Assembly: GCA_023423275.1 (NCBI GenBank)
Contig: JAFAFW010000046.1
Location: 1-64,000 of the forward strand
Direction of reading: 5' to 3'
Source of the DNA: Pseudomonadota bacterium
GTDB taxonomy: Bacteria > Pseudomonadota > Alphaproteobacteria > Rhizobiales > Hyphomicrobiaceae
Length of the DNA: 64,000 nucleotides
The position numbers and the translations under genes are program-made. Of this stretch, positions 24,663-34,800 are shown piece after piece. Each line of letters begins with the position of its first letter. The first letter of the stretch is position 1. The notes below the pieces were generated by a model. The model made no database searches and had not been told where the DNA came from. It was given only the letters and a program-made list of their open reading frames with translations.

Positions 24663-24880
24663 AGGTACGTTTTTTCGTCGGTTCGCACCTTGCAGCGGTC
24701 GATGTCAGAAACGGCTTTGAATGGGGCACTCAGGCGGCTCGGTTATTCTAAAGCCGAGATGACGCCGCACGACTTCAGGGCCATCGCCAGCATGTTGCTC
24801 AACGAGTCCGGCTTGTGGAATCGCGGCGCAATCGAGCGGGCGCTTGCGCACAAGGACAATGACGAAGTTTGCGGCGCTTG
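24663..24880 (+). pseudogene. tyrosine recombinase (P4/CP4-57-type integrase) C-terminal fragment
   Basis: Starting just after an in-frame TGA at 24660, the translation reads RYVFSSVRTLQRSMSETALN and continues to ALRRLGYSKAEMTPHDFRAIASMLLNES and IERALAHKDNDEV. These match the region of P4-type integrases around the catalytic H-x-x-R (HDFR) and the following His (ALAH). The N-terminal two thirds and the catalytic Tyr segment are missing. The reading frame continues to 25031 but with no similarity I recognise. It marks the left end of the island. Confidence 0.75.
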
Positions 24881-25204
24881 CAGCGGAACGGCCGCGCCTG
24901 GTGAGAGTGCTCGGGTCTGTCGTTGCAGCGCTAGCTGTGGACGGATTGAGCAGAATAATAACCCGCACCTAGCAGCCTATTGCATTGTCAGGATAATTCT
25001 AACTGGCGAATCGCGATTTCCGAGTGGCTAAGGATGCTCGGCGCAGCCGCCGTCCCAATTGCACTGCTGTTTCACACAGGCGCGGCGCTCGGAGACGTGA
25101 AGCTCACGTCGAATATGCTCAATGCATTGGCGGCTCGGATGGGGTATTCGGAGCTCCCTCTCCCAACACTGCGTCCGACACGGCGAGATGGCAGCTCCGA
25201 CCAT
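24881..25204 (+). other. stretch without a recognised gene (remnant DNA)
   Basis: Between the integrase fragment and the AbiEii fragment there is no convincing gene. An ATG-started reading frame from 25034 encodes a signal-peptide-like start (MLGAAAVPIALLFHTGAALG) followed by LTSNMLNALAARMGYSELPL, and then runs antisense through the AbiEii remnant. It could be the 5' end of a truncated exported protein. I do not recognise it. Confidence 0.25.
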
Positions 25205-25813
25205 TCAGTCCCGAAGGAGCAGGCCGAGCCGAGCTTTGATATCGGCAATGAGACGCGCTCTGGACGCAACAAGTTCGGCGAGCGCGACGGCCACATTTGT
25301 CATGCCTTCAAACTCGGCCGCGTAAGCGGCATCCAGCGGGACCAGCGTCGGTTTCAGGAGTTCATGGGGCGGCCGGCTGGAGCTAGCGACATACACCAGG
25401 AAGGTGCGGAAGAGGGCGTCAGTCAATCCCTCATTCTCATAGAGAAGCTTTACATCGTAGAGATCACGCGGATGCTGGCGGTCGAGCGCTGCGTGGAGCT
25501 TGCCCCCGAAAAGGTCGTTGAAGGACACGACAAGGGTCTCTGCGAAGCCGAAGCGATTTTCCACCGATTCAGCAACGCGCCTTTGTGCTGGCGCATGCAC
25601 GACGCCGCGCACGACCGGCGAGACTTCGATCTTTACTTCGGCAGCGCCGCGCCTTGCGAGAACTCTGGTGTCGCCTCCTCCGCCGCTCGCTATCCGCTGT
25701 GCTCGCGCACGCGGAATCGTGGCTTCGATTCTGCCGCGGATGCGCTCGAGAGCGGCATCGATTTCAGAAAGGCTTTCCGCCCGAGCCTTCACGGGCAGGT
25801 AGCCGTGAGGGCT
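25205..25813 (-). pseudogene. AbiEii-type nucleotidyltransferase toxin, truncated at both ends
   Basis: About 200 residues resemble the middle and C-terminal part of AbiEii/AbiGii (DUF1814) toxins: AEVKIEVSPVVRGVV, LVVSFNDLFGGKLHAALDRQ and HPRDLYDVKLLYENEGLTDA. The N-terminal nucleotidyltransferase core with the GG-T-A-L and D-x-D motifs is missing. The frame is entered directly from the end of the ParB remnant, and the usual C-terminal ~60 residues are absent after ARLIADIKARLG. No AbiEi antitoxin is nearby. It is most likely inactive. Confidence 0.75.
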
Positions 25814-26329
25814 TTACAGCTCCATCGCGCTGCTCAGGTGCGGGCTGGTGGCACTCAGCTTGAGACAGCTTTCCGTGCTGTAGCTGCGATAGAAGACATC
25901 AAGCCCGAGGCCGTGGACGATTGATGCAAGCGCGATATCAGGCCGTGCCACGAGTTCGGCACCGATGGCCGCACTATGCTGGGCGGTCAGGTCCTCAACA
26001 AGACGCGACGAGAGACCGTCAGGACGGGAGCTACCGGCCGGATTCCCGGCGGCGGGCGTATCCGCTTGGCTCGCGAGTTTGTGCGCGTCCTCCTTGCGAA
26101 CCAGGCCACGCTCGACGGAAAGAGCGCCGCGATGATCGAGACAGAGAATCGCACCGGCAGCGGCAAGAGCTTCAGGCGTCCAGGACTCCAGCGTATCCTC
26201 GATGGCATCCAGGCCGTGCGAGACAATGGACGCTGCGAGTTCGTCGATGCCGGCATGGATGTCGGTCTTGCGAACATTGCCGTCCCACAGGGCGAGCTTG
26301 GTCAGAGGGAAATATGTAATCTCGATCAT
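25814..26329 (-). pseudogene. plasmid ParB-like protein with a large internal deletion
   Basis: The 171-aa frame starts MIEITYFPLTKLALWDGNVRK with an AGGAG RBS upstream, the normal N-terminus of plasmid ParB/RepB proteins. After IDELAASIVSHGL it jumps to a segment (WTPEALAAAGAILCLDHRGALSVERGLV) that normally lies hundreds of residues later, past the helix-turn-helix. Plasmid homologues are about 600-700 aa. The C-terminal end is also cut, at the AbiEii remnant. The nuclease/CTPase core and DNA-binding domain are lost, so partition function is very unlikely. It is in frame throughout, hence may still be made. Confidence 0.78.
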
Positions 26330-26583
26330 GAATGACTCCTTCGGTTGTGAGCCCGCCGCAATGGCGGTCTCGATGCCGAAGCACCTGAGCCGGGCCTTCA
26401 GCGGACGCGGAACCGAAGCCGCCGACTGATCAAGGAGGGGGCGAGGTGGCCGGTAACGCCGAAAGCCGAGGGCGCGAGCCCTTGAAGCGGATGCGAACCG
26501 GCGCATGATCGGCATCATCAGGAAGACCGCCAAGCGAGCCTGATCCGAAGAGCGATGCGTCCGAGATCCAGTTCCGAGGGCAA

Positions 26584-26982
26584 TTGCCCAAGCGGCCAAA
26601 TGTACATTTGCCCATGCCGCCGCAATTTCTTCCCAAAAGGATCATTGCTGGTGACCGGCGAAAGGAGGCCGTCGTGGACCAGATAGATCGGTTGGAAGAT
26701 GTCGTGCATGTCGTGTGCACGCATTTCGGCGTTACTGAAAAGGAGTTGCTGTCGCACAGGCGCACGCGCAGACTGCACATCCCACGCGTCTACGCGGTCT
26801 ATCTGGCGGACCGCATATCCGGCGCATCGGAACGCGAGATCGGCGCGGCTTTTGAGAGGCATCCGGACATCATCGGTATGTATTGTCGCTCGGTAGCGCG
26901 CCAACTCGATGAAGACATGGAAAAGCGCGGCCTGATGAGGGAGCTGGAGAAGATTGTCAAACGCCGTTGGCGATTAACATAA
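26584..26982 (+). CDS. stand-alone DnaA domain IV-like DNA-binding protein
   Basis: A short protein (132 aa from the longest start; 122 aa from the ATG at 26614). The region LEDVVHVVCTHFGVTEKELLSHRRTRRLHIPRVYAVYLADRISG followed by SEREIGAAFERHPDIIGMYCRSV resembles DnaA domain IV: the helix that follows 'RRTRR' and the basic HTH that binds DnaA boxes. The AAA+ domain is absent. The D-H-T motif of true DnaA is replaced by HPDIIG. It may regulate replication of the plasmid or bind host DnaA boxes. It is convergent with the defence operon. Confidence 0.7.
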   Translation: MPKRPNVHLPMPPQFLPKRIIAGDRRKEAVVDQIDRLEDVVHVVCTHFGVTEKELLSHRRTRRLHIPRVYAVYLADRISGASEREIGAAFERHPDIIGMYCRSVARQLDEDMEKRGLMRELEKIVKRRWRLT

Positions 26983-27080
26983 TAACGGTGTGATAATGTA
27001 TCTTATGGGAAATACAAGATCAGGTTTGGCGTCGTTTTCAGTTAAATCGCGGACCCACGCTTTCGAAAGCGACTGACCGT

Positions 27081-29063
27081 TCACGGTGAAGGCCAAGCGG
27101 TCAACGCGTACGAAAAGAGTGCTCCGGCACGCTCAACGATCTTCTCGTCATCCCAGATATCGCCGCCATCTTGAAAGTAAGTATTCAGTGCAAGAGCACT
27201 TTCCTTGGCAAGCGCGGGGCGTTTCGTCTTGAACGCAGCATTGCTGAGGCTCGTATTGAAGCGCGGTGTAACAAGGGTCAGATTGCCAATGCTGTGCAGC
27301 AATCGCGCACGATCGGCTTCCGCCGCGCCCGTCGCATCGCGCAGCGGATAGTCTGCTGGTTTCCATCTTTGAGGCAGGATGTGTTCGACGCTGAGTTTCT
27401 TCGGATCCGTGCGATATTCGTGATGATCGGGGCTGAGCTGAAGCTCGATACCTTCGAGAATGGCCTGGACGCGACGGGTATTTGCGCCCTTGTAAAGCTG
27501 ATCCCCCTTCCACGAATCCCTAAACCTCTCATCGTCTGGCCATACCTGGCTGTCGCCCGATAGGGCCTTCAGCTCAGCCAGGAGATCGGCAGAGTCCGCA
27601 CTCTTGGCACCGGCAAGATTCGGCAGGATGCGCTTCATGAATGTGCGGTTGTAGCTTTGCGTCGTCAGCCCCACGACGAAACGCCGAACGAAGTAGCTTT
27701 CCAGATAGGTCAAAGACCTTACGAAATCCGGATCGGCGGGCTGCTTGTGTTCGAGCAGATAAAGGACAAGCGGGATATGAGTGGTCGTATCCAGAAGCTG
27801 CATTCGGCGCGAGAACCGCTCAAGAGGTGTAGCATGACCTGGCGCCGCGATTTTCTCGAACACTGCTGCGTGCCGCGAAATCCGCTGAAGCTCCTTCTCA
27901 AGGTCCCGGCTCGGCTCCTCGTCCCACCAGGACTTGAACTCGTCGAATACGTGAGTGACCTTCAGATCGGCTCGCTTGTTCAGCCCGCTTAGGAAATAGA
28001 AGAACGTGTCGAGGCGGGTTGTCTTCAGGCGCCCCTGACGGGATTCGACGCGCCAGAATTTCGGCCCCTGCGGCTTCGAGGGATTGTCCGGCCTTTCGTC
28101 GAACAGGCGCCAGTAGTCTTCATAGAGGCTGTCAACTTCGTTCCCTGACCGCGACGCGCGCAGGAAGATGAAGTTGCGGATCAGGTCGCCCGGCGTCAGA
28201 GGCGCGCCGCGGGCGTTGAGAGTCTCGAAAATGATCTGAGGGTCGTCCTCTGCGTCGAGCTGAAGACGCATGATCTGGAAGCACTGCTGCAAGGCCTCCA
28301 GGAACAGGCGGCCTTGTTGTGCATCGGGCGCCTTGCCGGCTTCCAGGGGAATTGCAATATCGGCGCTCTTGTTGATCGCGCGGATCACCGATTGCGCAAA
28401 GGTCTGCTCTTGCCGTGAACGCGGCGTCGCCATGACCTGATCATGGGAGATGCCGTGAAGAAGTCCCTGAAGCATCGCGTGAAAGAAAATATATGCCTGA
28501 ACCGGTCCCGGCCACTCGTGCCCCTCCTCGCCCGTAGCGGTCACCGGAAATTCAGCGAGCACTTGATTGACACTGCCCGCAGCAGAAATCGCCTTCATCA
28601 CGTCGCGCGCGACGTTCGTCGGCAGAACCTTCATGTGATCTGATTTCTGCTTATAGGTTCCTCTGTTGTAGGTCAGCGTCTTCAATTCGTCATCGATGCC
28701 TTCGTCTCCGAGCGCCTTGAACACATCGCGCGCCGCGAGAAGCATGATCTGGAACGTAGTGATACGCTGCTGCCCGTCGATGACTTCCCGGCTTGGTATT
28801 TTCTCTGTATCGCCATGATCGGCCGGGCCGACAATGATCGCTCCGAGGAAATGCTTACGAAGCGGTTTGAGCTTGTCGGCGCCTCCTACGCTCTTGGCAT
28901 TCTCTCTGTGCTCGGCCAGAGCTTCAATGCGATCGGTAATATCTTCCCATAGCGGACAGATTTGATCGGCGAGTGTCCAGACGTAACCGCGTTGAAAGAG
29001 CGGTACGAGATACTGCTCGCGTTGCTGGAAGAGATCGGCAATGGAGATCTTGGCGGGCTGCAT
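27081..29063 (-). CDS. GmrSD-like protein (DUF262 + DUF1524)
   Basis: A 660-aa protein. The N-terminal DUF262 domain has YLVPLFQRGYVWTLADQ and the DGQQRITT motif at about residues 92-99 (ParB/sulfiredoxin-like fold that uses NTP). The C-terminal DUF1524 domain carries the His-Me nuclease motif in LSVEHILPQRWKPADYP near residue 555 and the IGNLTLVTPRFNTSLSN segment. This domain pair defines GmrS-GmrD fusions, type IV restriction enzymes that cut modified phage DNA. It is the last gene of the defence operon, starting 14 nt after the HNH gene. A modification-dependent nuclease in the same operon as an adenine methylase is notable. Confidence 0.88.
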   Translation of the reverse strand: MQPAKISIADLFQQREQYLVPLFQRGYVWTLADQICPLWEDITDRIEALAEHRENAKSVGGADKLKPLRKHFLGAIIVGPADHGDTEKIPSREVIDGQQRITTFQIMLLAARDVFKALGDEGIDDELKTLTYNRGTYKQKSDHMKVLPTNVARDVMKAISAAGSVNQVLAEFPVTATGEEGHEWPGPVQAYIFFHAMLQGLLHGISHDQVMATPRSRQEQTFAQSVIRAINKSADIAIPLEAGKAPDAQQGRLFLEALQQCFQIMRLQLDAEDDPQIIFETLNARGAPLTPGDLIRNFIFLRASRSGNEVDSLYEDYWRLFDERPDNPSKPQGPKFWRVESRQGRLKTTRLDTFFYFLSGLNKRADLKVTHVFDEFKSWWDEEPSRDLEKELQRISRHAAVFEKIAAPGHATPLERFSRRMQLLDTTTHIPLVLYLLEHKQPADPDFVRSLTYLESYFVRRFVVGLTTQSYNRTFMKRILPNLAGAKSADSADLLAELKALSGDSQVWPDDERFRDSWKGDQLYKGANTRRVQAILEGIELQLSPDHHEYRTDPKKLSVEHILPQRWKPADYPLRDATGAAEADRARLLHSIGNLTLVTPRFNTSLSNAAFKTKRPALAKESALALNTYFQDGGDIWDDEKIVERAGALFSYALTAWPSP

Positions 29064-29077
29064 GGAACCTAAGCGCT

Positions 29078-29860
29078 TTAGGGTTGAACGGATATGGAAG
29101 ACAAATCCAGGCGCTGCCGATGCCAGGCAAGCTGCGGTAGGTGGGCTGGCGCGATCTTGCTGAGGCGCAGACCAGGATGAATCCCGAGCGCCTTGCGGTC
29201 GCTCTCACTCAGTGTGGCCGAGATCAGGATGCCGCCATCGTCGCTGAATGAAATAAGGAGAGCATCGAAGGCGGCGTCAAGATGAGCCGCCAGAAGCAGG
29301 CCATTGTAGACGTCCAACCGCTCGGCGTCCGTCGTGCATTCGCTCCACGGCTTGATGTGGCTTGCGCGCAGGAGACGTGGCTCACTGACGCCAAGTACGG
29401 CGCAGACGCCGCCCCAATACTTCATCAGGGCGCTGCGGAATATGTCTTGGCCAACGCGCTCGATACGCGCACGCTCCACCTCGGTCGTACGCGGCATGGA
29501 GCGCGTTTGCGCCTCAAACACCCGAAGTGGTTCGATTGGCAGCGCCTGAGCCAATCGCCACATCTCTCTCACGAGGTGATGCAAAGGCGTCGTGTCGTGG
29601 ACGACAAAAGCGACGAAACCGGAAGGCGCGCCCGAGGACCATGTCTGCCAACGCGTGGCGAGATCGTCGGCAACGCCACGATGATTGGTTGCAGCCACGA
29701 AACCCTCTGGGCCGCAAGCCAAACGCAACGAGGCCGGCGCATTGAGGCTGTCGAAGGTCATCCAGCCGTCAACGTCGCCGCGGTCGATGCCAAAACCTTC
29801 GTCCTGAGCTGCCTTGCGAAGGCGTATGCGGTCAATGGGGGAGATCGTGATTCTTGTCAT
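29078..29860 (-). CDS. HNH endonuclease
   Basis: A 260-aa protein starting MTRITISPIDRIRLRKAA. The C-terminal part holds a HNH_2-type nuclease motif: CAVLGVSEPRLLRASHIKPW followed by NGLLLAAHLDAAFDALLISF, with the metal-binding His/Asp/Asn pattern. The N-terminal ~130 residues form an unrecognised domain that may sense DNA or a partner. The ATG overlaps the stop of the SMC-like ATPase gene (ATGA), so the two are coupled. Similar HNH proteins occur as accessory nucleases of restriction systems. I rejected a start 20 codons upstream since it would lie within the ATPase gene. Confidence 0.85.
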   Translation of the reverse strand: MTRITISPIDRIRLRKAAQDEGFGIDRGDVDGWMTFDSLNAPASLRLACGPEGFVAATNHRGVADDLATRWQTWSSGAPSGFVAFVVHDTTPLHHLVREMWRLAQALPIEPLRVFEAQTRSMPRTTEVERARIERVGQDIFRSALMKYWGGVCAVLGVSEPRLLRASHIKPWSECTTDAERLDVYNGLLLAAHLDAAFDALLISFSDDGGILISATLSESDRKALGIHPGLRLSKIAPAHLPQLAWHRQRLDLSSISVQP

Positions 29861-31836
29861 AAATCGCACCTCAGCAGGCGTTCGTCCGCAGGACTGCCGT
29901 GAAGCGTCAGACGAAGCCATGGCTCTCGGTTGTATCCCTCGGGCGGCTGGGTGGTTGTCGTAATGATGTATTGAAACAATGGCGCCTCCCCTGCCTCCTC
30001 GAGCTTGCGGGACAGCCCGAAGATGCGGCTGTAAAGGCTCATGCCCAGATCGGCTTCTCTCGGACTATCGTGGATGAGGAATTCCGGCGATAATGCCTGA
30101 TCCTCGATGCTCAGCATCAGGGCGGCCAGATCGAGCGCAATGATTTTCAGAGATTCAATCGCGGCGGTCGATCTGTCCCCGCCAAACTGAACCGTTAGCG
30201 CCAGCCCGTCCGCGCCAAGAACCGCCCTTCCTGTTGCGTGGGGCCCAAGGATTGCACGAACCAGGGTGTCGAACTTGAGCGAGAGGCGCGAGATGACCGA
30301 CGATTGCTTATCCCGAAAAACAGCGACGCGGCCTGAAGATTGCTTGATCTTGTCATCGGACTTCCGGAAGTCGGAGACCGCCGCTTCGCTGCGTCGGATC
30401 AACTGGCCGTAGCGCTCCACGTCGTCCTTGAGACGTTGAGATTCGTACCAAGACGCCCGTTGCCCATCTCTCGTCGCCTCAAGCTTCTGCAGTTGCTCGC
30501 TGTGCCGCCTGACGACCTGTTCGGCCAAAGCGATCTGGGCTGGAAAGTCCTTCAGCTCGGCTTCGAGGGAACCCAGGTTTCGCTTCTCCTCGGCCAGTTC
30601 GTCAGTACGCCTTTGCCGTCGATCGCGGATCGATTGCAGATCGGGTAGCTTGTCGGAGAGCTTGCAGCGTTCTGCAAGCACACGGCTGATCGGCACCTCA
30701 CAGATCGGACAAGCGGGCTCTTCGGCCTCGGCTTCTGAATAGGAGAGCCCGGGCATCTCCGCATTGATCCTTGCGATCAGTTGTTTGACGACGGGGATCT
30801 TGGCGTCGATCGCGGACTGTCTTTGGAGAATGAACCCAAGCTCCTTTTGCGCGTCATCGAGGAGCTGGCGAACCTTGGCGATTTCGTCCCTGCCGTCCTG
30901 CGATCTTGTGGGCGTCGCAGCCGCAAGCCTTGCTTCTGCGGCGGCTGCGAGCGGTGCGACGCCCATCTGACCGGGAATCGCTGTCGTATCGGCGACCTGG
31001 AGCGCTGCGGCCAGACGCAAGCGTTCATCCTCGCACGCCCTCGTCAGATAGTTCCGGTCATTCTCAAGGCGCTGCCGATTGGTCTCCTCGCGCGCTATAT
31101 CGCCACGCAGGACGTGCTCATCCGGGTCCAGGGCAGTCAGGCAAATGCGCAGGACGTCCAGCTGCTCCGCGCGGGTAAGGCCGCGCACAGGCGATTCAGA
31201 TTCGGAATCGGCGGCACGCCAATCGAGTGCATGATGGAAGCGGCATTCCTGGTCTCGCGTCAGCCATGCCAACACCATGAGCCAGAGTTCTGCGAGCGGC
31301 TTGTTCTTGGGAACAAGCGGTAAGACGGATGAGGGGAAGAAAGTGCGAGCTGCGGCCTTGGGAAACGCGTCGTAACTACTGTCAGCGTCAGAAGCCGTCA
31401 AAGCTTGATCGAGCGTCTTGCCGCTGACGGCTATGTGTTTGCGACGGGCGGCGAAGGGACGAACGACCGACCACAATTGCCCCAACAGGATGATCTCGGC
31501 GCCGACTGCCCCGTCGGGCATTTCCTCGGCAATGCGCTGACGCTGACGTTCCGCAGCATAGCGCGGCTCTCCGAGGCAATAGCGTACCAACCGGCAGAAA
31601 AGGGTCTTGCCTCCGCCGTGACCGATAACATCCTCAACATCGTCTCTGCCCTGGTCGCCGCCATCCGGCGACCAGACGATATTGAGGCCTGGGCGAAGTG
31701 AAATATCGCGGATGGGCGCCTGCGCCTGATCTTTCCAGATAACCAGCCGGCGCATCCATAGCCGGGGCTCTTTCCGCCCCTTCGGAGGAGTGAGCTTCAG
31801 CTCATCGCGGGGAAGAAGATCAGGCTGCCTCGGCAT
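29857..31836 (-). CDS. SMC/Rad50-like ATPase with zinc hook (DUF2326-like end)
   Basis: A 659-aa protein starting MPRQPDLLPRDELKLTPP. Walker A is at about residues 72-78 (GHGGGKT). A long coiled-coil region rich in Arg, Glu, Leu and Gln surrounds a CPIC motif near residue 376, followed by a Cys in AERCKLSDKL; this is a Rad50-type zinc-hook arrangement. The C-terminal lobe has IIALDLAALMLSI and FLIHDSPREADLG, the Walker-B-like HDSP signature of DUF2326-type ATPases. It may tether DNA ends or sense phage DNA structures and license the HNH nuclease, with which it overlaps by 4 nt. It overlaps the methylase gene end by 17 nt; a 128-codon N-terminal extension inside the methylase gene is a shadow. 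Confidence 0.82.
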   Translation of the reverse strand: MPRQPDLLPRDELKLTPPKGRKEPRLWMRRLVIWKDQAQAPIRDISLRPGLNIVWSPDGGDQGRDDVEDVIGHGGGKTLFCRLVRYCLGEPRYAAERQRQRIAEEMPDGAVGAEIILLGQLWSVVRPFAARRKHIAVSGKTLDQALTASDADSSYDAFPKAAARTFFPSSVLPLVPKNKPLAELWLMVLAWLTRDQECRFHHALDWRAADSESESPVRGLTRAEQLDVLRICLTALDPDEHVLRGDIAREETNRQRLENDRNYLTRACEDERLRLAAALQVADTTAIPGQMGVAPLAAAAEARLAAATPTRSQDGRDEIAKVRQLLDDAQKELGFILQRQSAIDAKIPVVKQLIARINAEMPGLSYSEAEAEEPACPICEVPISRVLAERCKLSDKLPDLQSIRDRRQRRTDELAEEKRNLGSLEAELKDFPAQIALAEQVVRRHSEQLQKLEATRDGQRASWYESQRLKDDVERYGQLIRRSEAAVSDFRKSDDKIKQSSGRVAVFRDKQSSVISRLSLKFDTLVRAILGPHATGRAVLGADGLALTVQFGGDRSTAAIESLKIIALDLAALMLSIEDQALSPEFLIHDSPREADLGMSLYSRIFGLSRKLEEAGEAPLFQYIITTTTQPPEGYNREPWLRLTLHGSPADERLLRCDL

Positions 31837-34800
31837 CCACCCATCTCCTCGCCTCTTCCGGCAATGCGTCAAGGACGGGCTGATCACCCTGCGATTGCAG
31901 GAACGCGAGAACGAACTGAGCCCGCCCATTCGGCCAGCCCGCCGTTTCGATCTTGTCGAGGCCTGTGCCCGGTGCCCACGTATTGGCTTCCTCAATGAGA
32001 GTCCCGCGCGCACGCAAACCACGCAAAGTAGCACCCCAGGTCTCATCGGCAGGCGGAACGAATTGCACCGCGCTCTTTGGCAGAGGTTTCGCCTCATCGC
32101 CAATGAGCCGCTGCCACTCCGTCGATTTTTCCTTTTCGAGCTGCGGTACCAGCAGTCGCGGCTCCAATGCAAGAATGGCCGCAATGCGGAGCTGGCGGAT
32201 CGGTGTCGGTGCCTCAATGGCCTTCAGCAATGCTGCAAGCATGGCGCCGGTCTCACCGCGGGCATCCGTTCTAGGCCGCGCCCAGGCACCGTCCGCAACC
32301 GGACCAGACGCCGTTACCGGCGTACGCACTTGGATCTTGTCGGAGTCGAGGCGCACAACCTCAGTCGACAGTGTCCCGGCCGTCAGTTGATCATATGCCT
32401 GCAGTACCAACTTCGCAGTCCGATACTCTCCGTACTTAGCAACGTCGTTGTTCTTCAAGACCCGGAACGTCTCGGAGGGGTAGTGGGTGCCGTAGACGTC
32501 AGACGGGTCGAGGATGTAGCGAAGCTGGTCGCGCGTGAGGCTATAAAGCTTTGCGATCTTGGCATCGAGCTCTGCCCGTAGCAGCGCCCTGCGGTTGTTG
32601 CTCCAGGTGAACGGTGTCCCGGTGTAGCCCAGATCTTCTCCAAACGGCTTCATTGAGTCGGTTGTGTAGGTCAACTCCAAGACCCGAGGCAGAATGAACT
32701 GAATATCCTCCTTGGTGAATGCGTTGGGGTCTGGAATGGGCATTTGCTCCACCATATAGAAGCTCAGATTTATGCCCCCAACCTTCTGCCGAACTACGTA
32801 GTCCACACAGATGGAGTTTGCGACGGAGAGGAACGCTGCAATCTTTGATGCCTCGATCTCAGGCTTTGTGAGAAAAAGGATAATGCTGTCACCTACAGCT
32901 GCATCGCACAGAGGTGTGAGTATCCAAGTCCGCTCGTCATTTGATCGAACGATCTTTCGCCATCCGATCATCCACGATCTGTTCCATCTTCGACTTCGCA
33001 GTCTGTTATCCCGCTCCTTGGCGCTGACCCAATAACGGGGCATCACATTGAATTTAGGGTCGCCTTTCACGACCCCTTCAATAGGGCCGACAACTGGTTG
33101 CCCAGTGCCAAGCGAATAAGTGGCCCAACGATGCTCGTACTGATGCATCATCTTGGCTTCATACAACGGAACCCACTTGTCACTGGGATCAAGATCCCCT
33201 TGAAATATCGCCCCGGGCAATTCCGAATACTGTCCAGAATGAAAGTAAGAGAGATTTTTGAAGCACGCGGCATCTTCGGCCATATGAAAGAAACGAGCAG
33301 CAACCGATGCGCCCCAAGGATTCCCCTGCGCTCCCCTCGCTTGATCAACAAGAACGGGTATACGCGTATAAATATTCTTTGTGAGTTCGGCATCGGCGCG
33401 CGCGCGAAACACAGGGGCGGTCTTAGTGTTGGGGTTAATTGCAGCGATCTCGACGGGCGTCAGGGAAAAGCGGCGATCGTCGTCCGCCATATGCGTCGGA
33501 TTGGTGAGGAAGAACGAGAAGCGTGCAGCCTTTGCCCTCGGCGCAAGGGCAAGCAGCGAGAACTTGTAGCTCCGATGAACCCCTGGAAAGATGGCGTCGC
33601 GGTTCTCGAAATCGACGAGTGCCGATAGCCGATGCTTTTCGACGAGATACGCAAAAAATGGGGCCGTTGTCGCATCGGTCGCGATCCCGGTCGGCACGAT
33701 GACACCGGCGCGCCGCGCACACCTTGCAAACAACTCGGCAAAAAGGGCATACGTGTTGACATCGCCCAAGCCGGTCAGCGGAAAGCGTCCGCCCTCTTCC
33801 CCGGCGACACGCGCAAAGATGCTCAAAGCCTCAGCAATTCGTTTGGCGACACTGAACTCACCAAAGAGTGCGCGCTTGGCCGAGTTTGCAGGTGCGGACG
33901 CCAATCCATCGATCAGTCTGTGCCTTGCCGCTGCATTTGGAGCGTTTGCGATCTCGGGATCGCGGCTAGCAAAGAACTCCTGCTCCTGCAGCTTGATGCG
34001 CTCCCACGGCGGATTCCCGAGAGCGAGGTCAAACCCGGCGATCCCTCCCTTCTCCGGAAAGAACACCTGCGGGAATTCAAGCGGCCAGTGAAAGGCTCGA
34101 GCGGCCGTCGCCACCTGAATGGCATCCGCTTCCAGATTGCTGACAGCGAGCAGTCCTGAGAGCTTGTCGCGCACAGCGCTTGTCGTAGGAACCGTGACTC
34201 CCTTGGCTCCCGCAGTCAGCGCAGGGGGCTTCACTTTCAGAAGCAGGAACGCAGCTATGTATAGATCGCACGCTGTCTTGATCCGCCAGTAGGATTCTCC
34301 TTCGACGAGCGCTTCAAATGCTTTCCGTTTCGCCTCGACGCCCGCAAGATCGTCCTCACCTTGGGCATCGATCTTCTGCGCCGAGGTCGCAAGCTCATCG
34401 GATACTTTGGTGAAAGCCAGCTCGATCGTCTTATCATCGCGCTCACGAGCCTGCTTGTTGAGTTTCCTCCACGCGGCTGCTGCGGGCTTGGCATCGCCAG
34501 TCAACGGCTTGTAGGCATCATCGGGAATGCCGATCTGGAGCGCTTTCAGATCATACACTCCAAGCAGGCTATCACCGCATCTCAGATGCGCGTCCAGAAA
34601 CGAGAGCGGCTTGCCGGGCTCGACGGTCTCGATCCAGAGCGCGACTTTCGCAAGCTCGATGGCCATGGGATTGCGATCGACGCCAAAGAGGCTACGGCGC
34701 GCAACCTCGCGCAACCAGTGTCGATAGTCATCCTCGCTTGGCGTGCCGGGACTCGACAGGCGGGCGATGCGCGATGCAAGCCGCCGCGCGGCGGCAAGCA

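Noticed and set aside
31837..32217. N-terminal extension of the SMC-like ATPase
   Set aside because: Overlaps the end of the methylase gene in another frame and is Arg/Ser-rich; the ATG at 31836 fits operon overlap.
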